Part shown: in pieces, positions 44,701 through 51,521 of the stretch
Layout: every line of letters begins with the position of its first letter
Numbering within the stretch: position 1 is the stretch's first letter
Position numbers and translations under genes: made by a program
The notes under the pieces: generated by a model
Database searches by the model: none
Seen by the model: only the letters and a program-made list of their open reading frames with translations
What the model was told of the DNA's origin: nothing
Assembly (NCBI GenBank): GCA_008638375.1
Contig: CM018035.1
Coordinates: 32,534,807-32,598,806 of the forward strand
Source of the DNA: Nyssa sinensis
Lineage: Eukaryota; Streptophyta; Magnoliopsida; Cornales; Nyssaceae
Direction: 5' to 3'
DNA: 64,000 bases

Positions 44701-46435
44701 AATGCAAGGCGTTGCACATTATATTCTCTGGACACAAGTTCTGAACCTGTGACATGATCATGGTGAATGAGATTCATCAGATAATTGGTTTAAATAAACA
44801 TAGTGTTACTTGTGCAAGGCACTAGCCTGATATGATAGAGTTGTGGCATTATGCACGAACATACCTAATCAACATTTTCCATATTGGCAGTGAGGCAATA
44901 ATAAAATTATTAAGATAACAACTTGAAACCAGCAGTTAGAGGCAACAACAGCCATGGAAGCAAATGCTAAAGATGCCACTGATCGATACAAATGCGTAGT
45001 GCATTTGGTACCTCTTAATACAAACTGCGTAGCGCATTTGTATACTTCAGATTTCCTTCGATATATTCCAATCCAAGCTTGATTATTCAAGCGAGTTAGA
45101 GATGACTTTTTGAAGCTACTATGCGTTCCAATTTCAAAAAAGTTCAGTAAACCTATGATTTTTTTGTTTTACTTTTACTTTTATTTTTATTTTTATCCCC
45201 TTTATAATTGTGGAACATAGTATGTCCATGCAAGGTGCATTCAACAGCTGTAGTGTACAAGCCACAAAATGATAGGTATACTTTCAGCTTGTACAACCTA
45301 GCATTTAAGGTCCTGCTATGGTGGTTTATTTTCTTTGTGCAATCTGATGATCCTAGATGCATCTTCAGTAGTGTTCTTGACGTTATATCAATATGGTATA
45401 AGTTGTTTATGATACTTTAATCAGATTAATTCCGCAATCCATATTGGTCAACTTACAGTATAAATTCCTCACGGAAATAATATTATGATGAATGATTACC
45501 CTTTACTTTGTGCTGTTGGTAGCTGGCTCTCCATTTTTGTAGCATCTCTGGTCATTTTTTGACCAACTTTTGATTTTGTAGGACAGTTTTGTTCCTGAGG
45601 AAATAATTATTATTTCCATTTATTATTAACTTGCCACGGAGTGGGGGATATTAGGAAAACTTGACACTAGACCAAGCAGAACATGTGGCATTTGTGGCCC
45701 TTCCTAATTTGCAATTTTTGGTGCAGAAATCCACCTCTTTGGGGAACCATGAAGTATCTCTCTGAGAAGATTCCGAAAGACACTTCTAGTAAGGTGCGAA
45801 TCAACCGGGATCTATACACCCATGAAAAGTAAGTCTTGCTTTGGTATGTTTTACTTTTTCTTCTTTTGCAAATCCTTTTACTATTCTTGGTTATTGAGAG
45901 GAGGGTGGACAATGATTCATAGCTAGTGGTGTCGAATGGGAGCAATATCAGTTGTTGCTGTCAATGTATTGGTCAGTTCTTTTTTTTTGGGGAACTTTTT
46001 ATTTTATTGGTGTGTGTGTGTAGTTGATATAATTGCTCTTTTAGAAGGGTTTCCTGAGTCACTGGCTCAGATATCACATCTTCACTGTTAAAAACACTTG
46101 ACATATTTTCTTTGATGCACTTTGGAACTAGTTACTCTTTCAGCTCAAGTATGGGTTAACTTTGGCCAAAATACATTGGGGGCCAGCCTTTGTGCCACTT
46201 CTACTAATAATAATAATAAACTACATGTAAGCTGGGACTGTTACCTTTGTAGGACATTGATTATATTCTAAATGTTGATTGTAGAATTATGGAGACAGCA
46301 CCGACGTTACCTGATTTTGCCTTGTCCTTGAAGCCTGATGAGTATCAACTTCCTCCATTGCATGCCTCATGGAACGACGAGAACCAAAACAAAGGACAAT
46401 ATGGCTCCAACAAGCTTAAGGGCGATAGAACATAG
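12288..46435 (+). CDS. BRO1-domain protein, C-terminal part (seven exons, spliced)
   Basis: Seven exons (12288-12384, 12490-12556, 25951-26049, 30563-30652, 38454-38608, 45727-45828, 46285-46435) join in one frame with GT-AG borders. They encode about 252 residues plus the TAG stop at 46433. The sequence carries blocks I recognise from a plant BRO1-like family (Arabidopsis At1g73390/At1g17940 type): RKASIDVFLKAAGYLDCAV, DLAEGVLRALCLQAL, CEMVKYWQQ, GWGEKH, KAAAYYYHGLILDEGNTEK, GTMKYLSEKIPK, KIMETAPTLPDFAL. BRO1 domains are helical modules that bind ESCRT-III SNF7-type subunits at endosomes; for this subfamily the role is inferred. Family members are roughly 400 residues, so the N-terminal portion is missing and probably lies upstream. 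Introns are 105, 13394, 4513, 7801, 7118 and 456 bp; the four large ones hold the transposons annotated here. The C-terminus after PLHASWND is slightly longer than I expect. Confidence 0.9.
12490..12556 (+). CDS. BRO1 gene exon b
   Basis: Acceptor TTTTAG at 12484-12489, donor CAG/GT at 12556/12557. Encodes RDLPVDLAEGVLRALCLQAL then SQ, phase 0 at its end. The preceding intron (12385-12489) is 105 bp with no in-frame stop. Confidence 0.9.
12724..12988 (-). repeat. 3' LTR of copia element 1
   Basis: Matches the LTR at 16038-16255 (shared TGTCGAAGATATTTTAGAGA start, ATGCCTAAATTAAG repeats). It is about 47 bp longer through extra AATCAATC-type repeats. Confidence 0.85.
13024..13561 (-). pseudogene. 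copia 1 RNase H region
   Basis: Minus-strand frames carry EEYTDTDWAGSPSD, STTGYCTFLGGNIVT and, further on, TPFHCDNQAAIHIANNPVFH and RSKVESKEITILFVPS: the RNase H domain of Ty1/copia in order. A stop follows GGNIVT and a frameshift separates the two parts. Confidence 0.85.
13571..14350 (-). pseudogene. copia 1 reverse transcriptase region
   Basis: Contains HLVAKGFTQTYGIDYTETLS, LDVKNAFLHGDLVETVYM, SIYGLKQSPLTWF and, after a frameshift near 13950-13990, the catalytic box YVDD and LGKLHYFLGIE. This is the RVT_2 domain of Ty1/copia. Catalytic residues survive but the frame is broken. Confidence 0.85.
14640..15773 (-). pseudogene. copia 1 protease and integrase remnants
   Basis: The protease box reads ILNSGASDLMTG where functional elements have DSGASxHMTG, so the catalytic aspartate is Asn. 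The integrase region downstream is scattered over frames with stops; I can place it only by position between the protease and RT. Confidence 0.7.
16038..16255 (-). repeat. 5' LTR of copia element 1
   Basis: On the + strand starts TGTCGAAGATATTTTAGAGA and ends ATTTACAACA. Its inner edge abuts the tRNA-Met primer site (reverse complement ends TACCA at 16037). Confidence 0.85.
16261..16840. other. intron sequence, nothing recognised
   Basis: AT-rich intron sequence between copia element 1 and a LINE scrap; no open frame or repeat end recognised. Confidence 0.4.
16841..17200 (+). mobile_element. LINE 3' scrap
   Basis: A + frame reads WDAAPLCHFWCIWKERTRKV, like the extreme C-terminus of plant LINE polyproteins. 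A non-coding tail ends with GATTACTTATGAAC, close to the TTACTTAT tail of the other LINE copies here. Short and diverged. Confidence 0.5.
17543..17572. repeat. (TA)n microsatellite
   Basis: Uninterrupted TA dinucleotide run in an otherwise unremarkable intron stretch (17201-17844). Confidence 0.8.
17845..19422. mobile_element. hAT-like element, non-autonomous (1.58 kb)
   Basis: Left end TAGAAATGGCAATTTG and right end (reverse complement) TAGGCCTAGCAAAAC form a weak terminal inverted repeat. The element is flanked by a perfect 8-bp target duplication CTTTCAGC (17837-17844 and 19423-19430). No transposase is visible. It contains a nested MITE at 18134-18680 and an internal direct repeat (near 18690-18730 and 19165-19205, sharing TCTCAGTGC and CATAGA). 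Confidence 0.75.
18134..18680. mobile_element. hAT-like MITE nested in the 17845-19422 element
   Basis: Perfect 14-bp terminal inverted repeats TAGGGGTGTCAATT at both ends, with subterminal AACACGA-type repeats. Non-coding, 547 bp. Flanks are ATGGTCTA and ATAGGTCT, an imperfect 8-bp duplication that matches only with a one-base shift. Confidence 0.8.
19447..19641 (+). repeat. 5' LTR of copia element 2
   Basis: Starts TGTTAGAGTTC and ends GATTTAACT. Contains TTTGCATAATATAAATAG, a TATA-like stretch, and matches the 3' LTR over its length. Confidence 0.85.
20320..21290 (+). pseudogene. copia 2 gag
   Basis: Frames contain ITLVKLDGTNYHSWSHHAFK (the UBN2-type start of copia gag), then SLEEMYSQEHN, and a G/S/R-rich stretch before a CCHC-like zinc knuckle (around CSYFDGIGHTEDYCW). 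Interrupted by stops at 20508-20510 and near 20727. Confidence 0.8.
21358..21885 (+). pseudogene. copia 2 protease and start of integrase
   Basis: The protease box reads WIIDSRASAHLSS: the glycine of the DSG catalytic triad is Arg, so it is inactive. It continues with FPFNLLSVSQLAKSL and the pre-integrase motif WHYRLGHPF. Confidence 0.85.
21786..22640 (+). pseudogene. copia 2 integrase
   Basis: Contains CEACQLGKHHCSSFP (zinc-binding part), FNIVYSDIWGSRIKS and FVIFVDDF, then after frameshifts HSYWVDVVLTTTYLINRML and RVFGCIAYAHL. Order fits the rve domain of copia; at least two frameshifts. Confidence 0.8.
23090..23935 (+). pseudogene. copia 2 reverse transcriptase
   Basis: Frames carry ARLVEKGYTQTYGVDYCETF, WPLYQLDIKMPFSMEI, VLYGLKQSP, IVYVDDIIISGSD with an intact YVDD box, then YFLGIEVARSKEGISL and YRRLVGKLIYLTV. 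Frame shifts at several points and an in-frame stop occurs after LKLHLSK. Confidence 0.85.
23940..24415 (+). pseudogene. copia 2 RNase H
   Basis: Shows VGFSDADWAGNHSDRLSTSG, GGNLVTWHSKK, a stop, then AHSSAEAEYRAMAHTACEML and MYCDNQQ. The catalytic acidic residues are present but the frame is broken by a TAG at 24139. Confidence 0.85.
24514..24712 (+). repeat. 3' LTR of copia element 2
   Basis: Starts TGTTTGAGTTC after the polypurine tract and ends GATTTAAC. Matches the 5' LTR with scattered differences and a small insertion of TCTC sequence. Confidence 0.85.
24713..25950. other. intron stretch with a diverged repeat
   Basis: From about 24800 the sequence repeats GGCCGATA/CGTTACGTAT motifs in both orientations, then becomes AT-rich. 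It looks like an old MITE or foldback element but I could not define ends. A pyrimidine tract precedes the exon acceptor at 25950. Confidence 0.35.
25951..26049 (+). CDS. BRO1 gene exon c
   Basis: Acceptor GATAG at 25950 and donor CAG/GT at 26049/26050; 33 codons, GVDVQLGLAIDSTKATLAVK to CEMVKYWQQ, phase 0 at both ends. Confidence 0.92.
26050..27399. other. intron sequence, nothing recognised
   Basis: No transposon end, domain or exon recognised. A 116-codon open frame on the minus strand (26935-26585) has no similarity I can name and no supporting signals. Confidence 0.35.
27400..27590 (+). mobile_element. probable LINE 3' tail
   Basis: T-rich non-coding sequence ending ATTACTTATCAAAAAAG, the same 3' terminus as the LINE copies at 6775 and 42136. 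Only the tail remains. Confidence 0.45.
27591..28387. other. intron sequence, nothing recognised
   Basis: AT-rich; no feature recognised apart from a 13-base match to 5S rRNA that I rejected as evidence. Confidence 0.35.
28388..28530 (+). pseudogene. gypsy integrase scrap
   Basis: A + frame reads PWCSIFMDFIGGLPRSMDS followed in a shifted frame by LIIVVVENFAMYD. This resembles the start of the integrase core of plant gypsy elements (PWxxISMDFIxGLPxS, VVVDRFSK). Isolated, no LTR nearby. Confidence 0.6.
28531..29205. other. intron sequence with CCTAGGCGA-type motif
   Basis: Near 28540-28590 CCCAGGCGACCCTAGGCGAT is followed by its near reverse complement, suggesting the end of an old MITE; the other end was not found. 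The rest is AT-rich and unassigned. Confidence 0.3.
29214..29855. mobile_element. hAT-like MITE, family M1, copy 2 (642 bp)
   Basis: Ends CTATGAAGCACGGACAC and GTATCCGTGCTTCTTAG, as in copy 1. Flanked by ATTCTTTC (29206-29213) and ATTCTTCC (29856-29863), an 8-bp target duplication with one mismatch. The left part holds tandem CGGACACGTGTC-type units; an internal (TA)n run lies near 29737-29760. Confidence 0.85.
29864..30562. other. intron sequence, nothing recognised
   Basis: AT-rich intron sequence leading to the acceptor TTTGTAG of exon d. Confidence 0.4.
30563..30652 (+). CDS. BRO1 gene exon d
   Basis: Acceptor GTAG at 30562, donor AAG/GT at 30652/30653; 30 codons, AQDNILNLPLSNGWGEKHLL to YIEAK, phase 0 at both ends. 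Confidence 0.92.
31063..32002. mobile_element. possible TIR element in BRO1 intron
   Basis: Left end TCAATGTTTTGAAACC and right end (reverse complement) TCAGTGTTTTAATAACC are similar. GACCGG/ACCGGTC motifs lie inside both ends and the centre is AT-rich. I find no exact target duplication. The USE/TATA unit at 31549-31756 lies inside it. Confidence 0.4.
31549..31756 (+). promoter_or_regulatory. snRNA-type promoter motifs (two USE-TATA pairs and a 3' box)
   Basis: ATCCCACATCG at 31549-31559 and GTCCCACATCG at 31638-31648 match the plant snRNA upstream sequence element RTCCCACATCG. Each is followed after exactly 33 nt by a TATA-like motif (TATAAAA at 31593, TTTAAAAG at 31682), the spacing of Pol II snRNA genes. 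CATGAGACTAGTTAAA at 31741-31756 fits the plant snRNA 3' box CA(N3-10)AGTNNAA. Between them lie hairpins CTCCCTGT/ACAGGGAG (31629-31653) and CTTTAC/GTAAAG (31722-31740). I do not recognise any known snRNA or an Sm site, and such USE-containing sequences also occur in dispersed plant repeats. Confidence 0.45.
32003..33035. other. intron sequence, nothing recognised
   Basis: AT-rich; no open frame, repeat end or exon recognised. Confidence 0.4.
33036..33903. repeat. tandem duplication (about 180-bp unit), second copy split by a MITE
   Basis: Unit 1 (33036-33214) and unit 2 (33215-33322 plus 33827-33903) share GTGAATGA-GTATGGATCAAA, TCAAGTGCATCAC, GTGCTAGAAC and TCTTCACCTA in order. Unit 2 is interrupted by the M1 MITE at 33323-33826. 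Unit 1 shows the uninterrupted site ACTGGTGC. Confidence 0.85.
33323..33826. mobile_element. hAT-like MITE, family M1, copy 3 (504 bp)
   Basis: Inverted relative to copies 1 and 2: starts CTAAAAAGCACAGATAC and ends CTGTACTTCATAC. Flanked by ACCGGTGC (33315-33322) and ACTAGTGC (33827-33834), a diverged 8-bp duplication. The empty site in the neighbouring tandem unit reads ACTGGTGC, which explains both. Confidence 0.8.
33904..34224. other. intron stretch with MITE-like right end
   Basis: Ends in CCAAACGAGCCC preceded by TTAATTAGTCTGACTAATCC, a style of terminus common in plant MITEs, but no matching left end was found. Confidence 0.3.
34480..35349 (+). pseudogene. copia 3 integrase
   Basis: Shows CDACELAKHK, LVIHFDVWG, then TPQQNGEVERKNRHLLKVAQ (written across a shift) and CFWGDAVLTATYLINHMP. 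These are the integrase core landmarks of copia elements, with stops and frameshifts. Coding-like sequence continues to the TRIM junction (EEEKFSSTQEEEIM, FSPPSSS). Confidence 0.8.
35355..35660 (+). mobile_element. TRIM with three LTR copies inserted in copia 3
   Basis: Two 73-bp direct terminal repeats (35412-35484 and 35588-35660) start TGTTA and contain ATATAATATTAAAGTTAC. A tRNA-Met-type primer site TGGTATTAGAG follows the first and a purine tract ATGAGGGGGTA precedes the second. A third, shortened repeat fused to a purine tract lies in front (35355-35411). The whole is flanked by CCTCT (35350-35354) and CTTCT (35661-35665), a near-perfect 5-bp duplication. Non-coding, as in terminal-repeat retrotransposons in miniature. 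Confidence 0.8.
35855..36530 (+). pseudogene. copia 3 RT, N-terminal half
   Basis: Contains DMKWKKAMIKEMKALAETKT, WELVPLPDGKKTVGYKWVF, GRIDRYKGRLVAMGFTPTYG and, after a stop and frameshift, ALYGLKQSPRAWF. RVT_2 domain. Confidence 0.85.
36595..37527 (+). pseudogene. copia 3 RT C-terminal half and RNase H
   Basis: The active-site box reads VYIDEIVVTRND: the second catalytic aspartate of YVDD is Glu, so RT is dead. It continues with CYFLGIEVARSDNGIF and YQRLVGRLTYLS, then a (CA)n run at 36958-36968. RNase H follows (LEAYTNADRAG, FSAEAEYLAITHGVCELM, RLYCDNKTTINIAYNP, EEQLADVFTKRL). Confidence 0.85.
37528..38453. other. intron sequence, nothing recognised
   Basis: AT-rich; leads to the acceptor TTTTCAG of exon e. 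Confidence 0.4.
38454..38608 (+). CDS. BRO1 gene exon e
   Basis: Acceptor CAG at 38453, donor CACG/GTAATG at 38608/38609; 155 bp ending after two bases of a codon. Encodes AAAYYYHGLILDEGNTEKSH then the helical AIAALQAADEYLKESKKAC. Confidence 0.92.
39021..39584. repeat. direct duplication of about 230 bp, 324 bp apart
   Basis: Copies near 39021-39252 and 39345-39584 share GAAGCACAGTTGGGACTTGT, ATTATGTGCCATCTTGAATG, ATCTGGCTTCAATATATCAG and CCTTGAGGTGGCTTCCCTTA in order, with roughly 10 percent divergence. Non-coding; the flanking parts of 38609-39904 show nothing else. Confidence 0.85.
39905..40350 (-). mobile_element. LINE X, 3' part (minus strand)
   Basis: Minus-strand frame: ICYMRQVGEESINHLFLHCR (zinc-binding RT tail), continuing through degenerate sequence to a tail that reads TATACTTATCAAAAAAAATG at 39909. 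Together with 42137-42605 it forms one LINE copy split by LINE Y. Confidence 0.75.
40351..42136 (+). mobile_element. LINE Y, 5'-truncated, inserted in LINE X
   Basis: Plus-strand frames carry RGLRQGDP-type sequence, IVMEALSRMM, FFVDGTLVFCGTEESHLQ (degenerate FADDT active-site box of LINE RT, so inactive), PPLLYLGFPLGASSKA, LQRNSLWGMNEE and a zinc-binding tail CQVGEETINHLFICYQVAQE. It ends TTACTTATAAAAAA. Stops throughout. It interrupts LINE X, whose coding order resumes on the other side in the opposite orientation. Confidence 0.8.
42137..42605 (-). mobile_element. LINE X, upstream part (minus strand)
   Basis: Minus-strand frame: IYFKVGNGTRVRFWKNEWIG, the conserved block that precedes the zinc-binding tail in plant LINEs, then SVWSPCFRRNF and EEAVRLVGFLQRF in shifted frames. 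In a LINE this block lies just upstream of the part found at 39905-40350. Confidence 0.75.
42606..43211. other. intron sequence, nothing recognised
   Basis: AT-rich sequence with no recognised repeat or exon. Confidence 0.4.
43212..44552 (-). repeat. possible solo LTR (1.34 kb)
   Basis: Base composition changes abruptly to GC-richer, CAACCA-rich sequence. On the minus strand it starts TGTTAGACCCTAAC and ends CCCTGTGACA, with a TATA-like CCTATATATTGAG near 43555. Flanks CCTGG and CCTAT match only in three of five bases. The open frames inside are compositional and not convincing genes. Confidence 0.45.
44553..45726. other. intron sequence, nothing recognised
   Basis: No repeat ends or coding exons recognised; short direct repeats of TGCGTAG(T/C)GCATTTG occur near 44990-45030. 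Leads to the acceptor GGTGCAG of exon f. Confidence 0.35.
45727..45828 (+). CDS. BRO1 gene exon f
   Basis: Acceptor GGTGCAG at 45726, donor GAAAA/GTAAGT at 45828/45829. Encodes NPPLWGTMKYLSEKIPKDTS then SKVRINRDLYTHE, joining in phase to exons e and g. Confidence 0.92.
46285..46435 (+). CDS. BRO1 gene last exon g
   Basis: Acceptor TTGTAG at 46284; encodes IMETAPTLPDFALSLKPDEY, QLPPLHASWNDENQNKGQ and a short basic tail, ending at TAG 46433-46435. A possible poly(A) signal AATAAA lies at 46712-46720. Confidence 0.9.
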
Positions 46436-47002
46436 GCCATTTGTGGTAGTTCTCAGATTGTGGATATCCAGGGCAAATTACAAACATACAATGGTGACAC
46501 AGTACAATGTGAACCATTCATCAATTGCTGTGTGCACCAAACATCTTAGCTCTTTTATATTTTATACCATCATCTTTTGTCCGTTTTTCATGTGAGATTT
46601 ATGCTCACCCTGCTATAGAGCTTTGTACAAGTCCCTGTTTGTAAACTTACTACTGCCAGAAAAGGGACCATTTTCTTTGCCAATTCCCAAATAATGTGTA
46701 TGCCTTGTTCAATAATAAATACTATAATTGCCAATTCGTTTGATAGAAAATCCTTGTTGAAATCTCTGTAAACGAAACTGTCACAAAAAAAGGATGATAA
46801 TTTTATTGCCAGTCTGCTTCTTTTATGTTGTGAAGCCAAGCCTGTAAAATTGTTTGTTTGGTCTTGCAGGAGCACTTGCTCCATTACTATGGTGATTTTA
46901 TGCTTGAGGTCTGAAGGTGGTCCAGATTTTGGGGCCGTGGTTTAGGTTTTTATTATTTTGTTTTTGTTTCTCCTTTTCTTTTTTGTCTTTAATATTCCTT
47001 AT

Positions 47003-47004
<2 letters not shown>
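46436..47004. other. 3' flank of BRO1 gene
   Basis: Probably the BRO1 3' UTR followed by intergenic DNA. No further exon of that gene is needed after the stop at 46433. Confidence 0.4.

Positions 47005-47075
<71 letters not shown>
47005..47075. repeat. (TC)n(AC)n compound microsatellite
   Basis: About 39 bp of TC repeats run directly into about 32 bp of CA repeats. Confidence 0.95.
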
Positions 47076-47077
<2 letters not shown>

Positions 47078-47136
47078 GGATCTACCTAGGTCTTACGAAT
47101 ATACCATTGGTGGATGTCCACCACCAGGAGATAAGG
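47076..47136 (+). other. possible isolated exon, unrecognised
   Basis: ATGGATCTACC opens a short frame (MDLPRSYEYTIGGCPPPGDK) ending at a good donor AAG/GTAAAA at 47136. I do not recognise the peptide and find no partner exon; it may be chance. Confidence 0.2.
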
Positions 47137-47992
47137 TAAAAACTGATTTTTTTTTTCCTTGAATCAGTTAATACACAACCAGAATTTGGACTCTGTAGTC
47201 TATACTAGTTCTCTAGTTGTAGGGTCGTGGACTTGCGAGTTCTAGACAGCATTAAATACATTTAACATTTATAGGTAAATTCATCATGCTGTAACAAGCA
47301 TCTATAAATTGATGAAAGCGAGGTATGGTGGCAACAGATACAAGAGATGAGCAATAGAAAAAAATACTTAAAAGAGTAAGGAAAACAAAGAACAGAGACT
47401 GCATACAACAAATCTTCTTTCTATACTTTTACAAATAGTGAAATCTTCTTTTCTTCTGTCGTGGATATAGGGATAAAGCCGAATTACGTAAATCTTTATG
47501 CATTTGTGTGATTTTTTTGTATTCATTGTAGATGTAGAAATTTGACCAATGGTTAAGATAAATCAATGTCCTTGCAAAAAGTCAATGGGATGAATCTAAG
47601 GGCACCGGTATAATGCCAGCCAAGGACCCTTGGATGATCAAGTTAGGAAGAGGTTATGAAGATGGGGATGGAGGTATATCGAAAAGGTTGTATATTGATT
47701 GTGTACCTTTTGAATGACTTTTTTCCTCTTTATAGTTGAGAGTCATTTTGAGCATGGAAACTTTGTTGACTTATTCCTTTTAGATTTGGTAGCAAAAGTG
47801 ATGCTTTAGGTGTGAATCCATTGCTTGGATTTAGGAATGGTAATTCACCTCATGCGTTGTATCCTACTAAGTAGCCTGGTTAAGCCATGAATAGTTTGGA
47901 CACCTTTAGTTGGTCCAGAGCCAAGATTCCCCTGGGAACATCTCAAGTTGTTCATTATGAGATAAGCTATGCTTCTTGCGCAGATAAATAAC
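47137..47992. other. intergenic, nothing recognised
   Basis: No coding or repeat signal I can name. Confidence 0.35.
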
Positions 47993-48160
47993 CTGAGGTC
48001 CCTAGAATTTTACGACCCGAGATCCTTCATATAGGGATGACATGAGGTGCTTGGGATGAATGAGTCGGGGTCCCCATGATGGGACAACCTGAGTGACCCA
48101 TGATGGAACGACCCGAGCGACCCATGATAGAATAACCCGATGTATTCCTATAGGGGTGAA
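47993..48160. repeat. degenerate tandem repeats, about 24 bp
   Basis: Units of the type GACCCATGATGGAACGACCC are repeated several times with drift (CCCGAG/CCTGAG, ATGATGG/ATGATAG). Confidence 0.65.
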
Positions 48161-48428
48161 CTAAGGTTGGGGAGCGTTAATTTCCTTGGTTTCATATTCT
48201 GGACACAAGCCTTTAGGCTCAATAGATTATAGTTCCATAAGCTAACCCTATTCTCTCAATCATGATTGCTAAACATGATAATGATTTAAGGAATACTTGA
48301 TTACTTCCTTAAGTACGACGGTTGATATGGAATTTCCAAGTTTAGTCTATGTCACGCGCCTTCTCACACGTTCTTCTTGAAACGACCATTAAATATCCTT
48401 CATTTCCCTATATTCACGAACGCTTGTT

Positions 48429-50030
48429 GTCACGACTCGAAACTCACCTTATGAGGATTAGGGGTCTGTGACTAACACTGTCACTCAGATAGGCCGTACA
48501 AAATCAAATGAATCGCACAAGACAGTAATAAATTTTTTTTCTTTTATTTATCAAGCGGGAAAACTACATATATGCAACTCATCTAATATCCAAATCAACT
48601 TTAATAATCATCAATAAGATCATTCATAAATATAATTTTTATCATTATTGATCACAATTCAAATCAGTGACATCTTTCAATATCACTAAGTCACAATGTC
48701 TAATATTAGTATCATCCTTACATGATTAATTCAAACTAAGTCTTGGAGTTATACAACATCAACATTACTTACAAGCACATCACTAGCTCCATTAGTCGCC
48801 ATCATTGCATTTCCTTCCATATTGTGTTATCTGAAAAATCGTTATAATTCTGGGGTGAGCTAACTTAGCTCAATAAGTAAATCCTTCACTCTGCCATGGG
48901 TTACATAAGGGTGTATAACAAGCAAATAATCATAGGATTTCAAGTTCTAATGAATTGGCCATCAGACTAGAATAACACAGTTCATAAGGAATTCACAAAT
49001 GAGATAAGAATGACTAAGTAAATCAACAAGTACAAATTTATCAACATATAATGTTTAGCTGCCCAAATCAAAGGATTCAAATCGAATATAAAAGATAAGC
49101 CTCATATGCGTACTTATCATTCAAAAAGTGACATCATCAAGTCAACAAATGGTGTGAAATCAAACATATACAAATTGAATCAAATAGAAGCTATCAATAA
49201 ATAGGGCCTGGCTACCCCCACACAGCACTCATCCAAGTTCACCACTCATCTCTGTGTTCCCCTGAATGACACCAAGAGCTCTTATCATCATATCAATATG
49301 TTCTCATCAGGACAAACCGTTGGGTATCATTCCCAAACACAGACCAATAGGTCATCAGCATCCAATGAGTCAAGATGGGTGTTGTGACAGACACAACCCC
49401 AGGTACTCACAAATAATATTATCAGCAAAAGGATTCCACAAGGTGTGTGCGAATACATAGGTTACAAATGTCCACAACAAAATAGATCACAATTTTCACA
49501 AGATAAGGTAAAGCCAAGGAGTCAAAGGACTCATAGATATTCACAACAAATAGGATCTCAACAAATCACAAATTCCACAAAATGAAAACATGATAATCAA
49601 TAGGTTGTGGACTAGAAGCAATTATTGATGCATGTTTCAAGAAGTAAAGAGTGGCAGCTATACAAGTAGGCCACATTGGCAGAGTAGAAATCTACATATT
49701 AGAGTTTGAGTTTACTTACATTGGGTCCTTAGTATTGTATTCCCATAATGGTACCATAGTAGCTATCCCATAGCCTTGTTCCATTTTTTCATCATTGGGT
49801 GATCCTATAATCATGAATCAAAAATACATTGTCTGTCAAATCAACATACATTTTTAGGTACCTCAATTTAATGTTTAAAGTTTTTTTGAACTTAGTTTGA
49901 TTGATAAAAAGATTCTCAAATTCTCAAATTAGGATTCCTGATGCTTTATAGTTTATTTGGCCCTTCAAGGACATAATGATAATTTATACTTTTCATGTCC
50001 CATATTTTTTCGTACATGATTTGTCACGAC
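48429..50030 (-). repeat. LTR-like repeat R1
   Basis: Begins TGTCACGACTCGAAACTCAC on the + strand, so a minus-strand LTR would end GTGAGTTTCGAGTCGTGACA, a style common among plant gypsy LTRs. It shares a block near 48855-48920 (CTTAG, AGTAA, ACTCTGCCATG) with R2 at 50390-50450. No coding sequence; right end assigned only by the start of R2. Confidence 0.45.
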
Positions 50031-51521
50031 CCGAGACTCACCCTGTACGGATCTCGAATCGCGAATCCTAGCCCGATTATAGGTGTCGAACCGGGCTGTC
50101 TCAACTTGCTACACAATCAGTGCTACTAACATGCAACAACTAAATAGCAAAAGACTTAAATGAATAAATAAATAAAAGCTGCATCTGATATATATAAGGT
50201 TCTCAAAATGCGGAATACAAAATTTCTTAAACAACTGTTCATCCCCAAGACGTGGATAACATGGGAGAGCTACAAGACTGTCTATTCTAAATATTACACT
50301 TGCAACTTCAAAAGTAATGTCCACCTCTAGCTATCAGGCTCTACTGTTTGTCCTCGATATCTATGCCTGCAAAATGTTGTGTAGTAGTTGATGAGCAATG
50401 AAAACTTAGTAAGTAGTCCTTTACTCTGCCATGTGTACAGGTGCATATAAAAGAAATGCTAGCCAGTCAATGAATATATAACTCAATATCAAATGATAGA
50501 AGTCAAATGATAAGGAAACGAAACTGCTCTGCTAACAATGTCATACTGCTACAGTCATGAGCTATATCAAGTATGAAATGTAAGCACTCAATGAAAGCTG
50601 TAAAATCTCATGATCATTCAATAACAATATAACATGATCAAGCTATGAATATCAATAATAAAGGATAGTGATATCAAATTGGGAGATGCTCTCGTGGGTC
50701 CCGAAAATCCCCCTAAGCTCGTATTCAGGTCCAAACTAGGCTATATGAATACTGCTCTGTATACAATGTGACCCTACGTCCCATGTCTGATATAGCAGCC
50801 TAGTAAATGTTCCACTCAGAACCTGGACCCGAAGGTCATAAATAGCATCAGATGGAGATGTGACTGAGCACAAATCCGGCACTAATAATATATCAGGATC
50901 ATGCTATCTTCCACGAAGAGTATAGTGGAATCATAACTGGTTCTAGGCAATTTGACGTAACGATAGTTATTTGAACTATGGTTACTAGACTGCTTTGAAT
51001 ATAACTGTTTGGCCCTCATGGCCCTAGGTACAAGTGTACAAAAAGAAATTCATGCAAAAGTGTACAATCATGATTGAGATATATATAGAAATCAATAACT
51101 GCTTCCCACATGATAGGGCAATATCAATGTGGCTAAATAAATACTGGTATGTATAGAATACAATAAGCAATATCTACAAGAACTATTGACATGGCTTGGA
51201 ATGTAACACATGCAGAGATCGGATTTTACTTACCTCTTTCTGTATTTGTCTAGAAGGTCAAACCGCCTTCTCCTTTTCTCTTGGCATTCCTATGATTTAT
51301 AAAACTCATCTCAGTCTATATATATATATATCTATATAACTCATGCTATTCATCAGATTTTATATCTCTTTACTATTGGTATCTCTTTTACTTAAATAGA
51401 CTCTACTATTGAATCTGGAATGTCGAACAAGGTCAGTTTAGGTGTTCGCGGAATTCAATTAGGACTTTTGTACTAAAAAGGGTAAAATGGTCATTTTGTA
51501 CTTTTATGGTTTCTTACTTCT
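50031..51521 (-). repeat. LTR-like repeat R2, interrupted by the young gypsy element
   Basis: Begins TGTCACGACCCGAGACTCAC, a diverged relative of R1. Its sequence is cut by the Tat-like element at 51522 and seems to continue from 63474. Non-coding. Confidence 0.45.

Noticed and set aside
47005..47075. TC/AC tract as a functional promoter element for the short frame at 47076
   Set aside because: It is an ordinary compound microsatellite; no transcript or gene structure supports a promoter.
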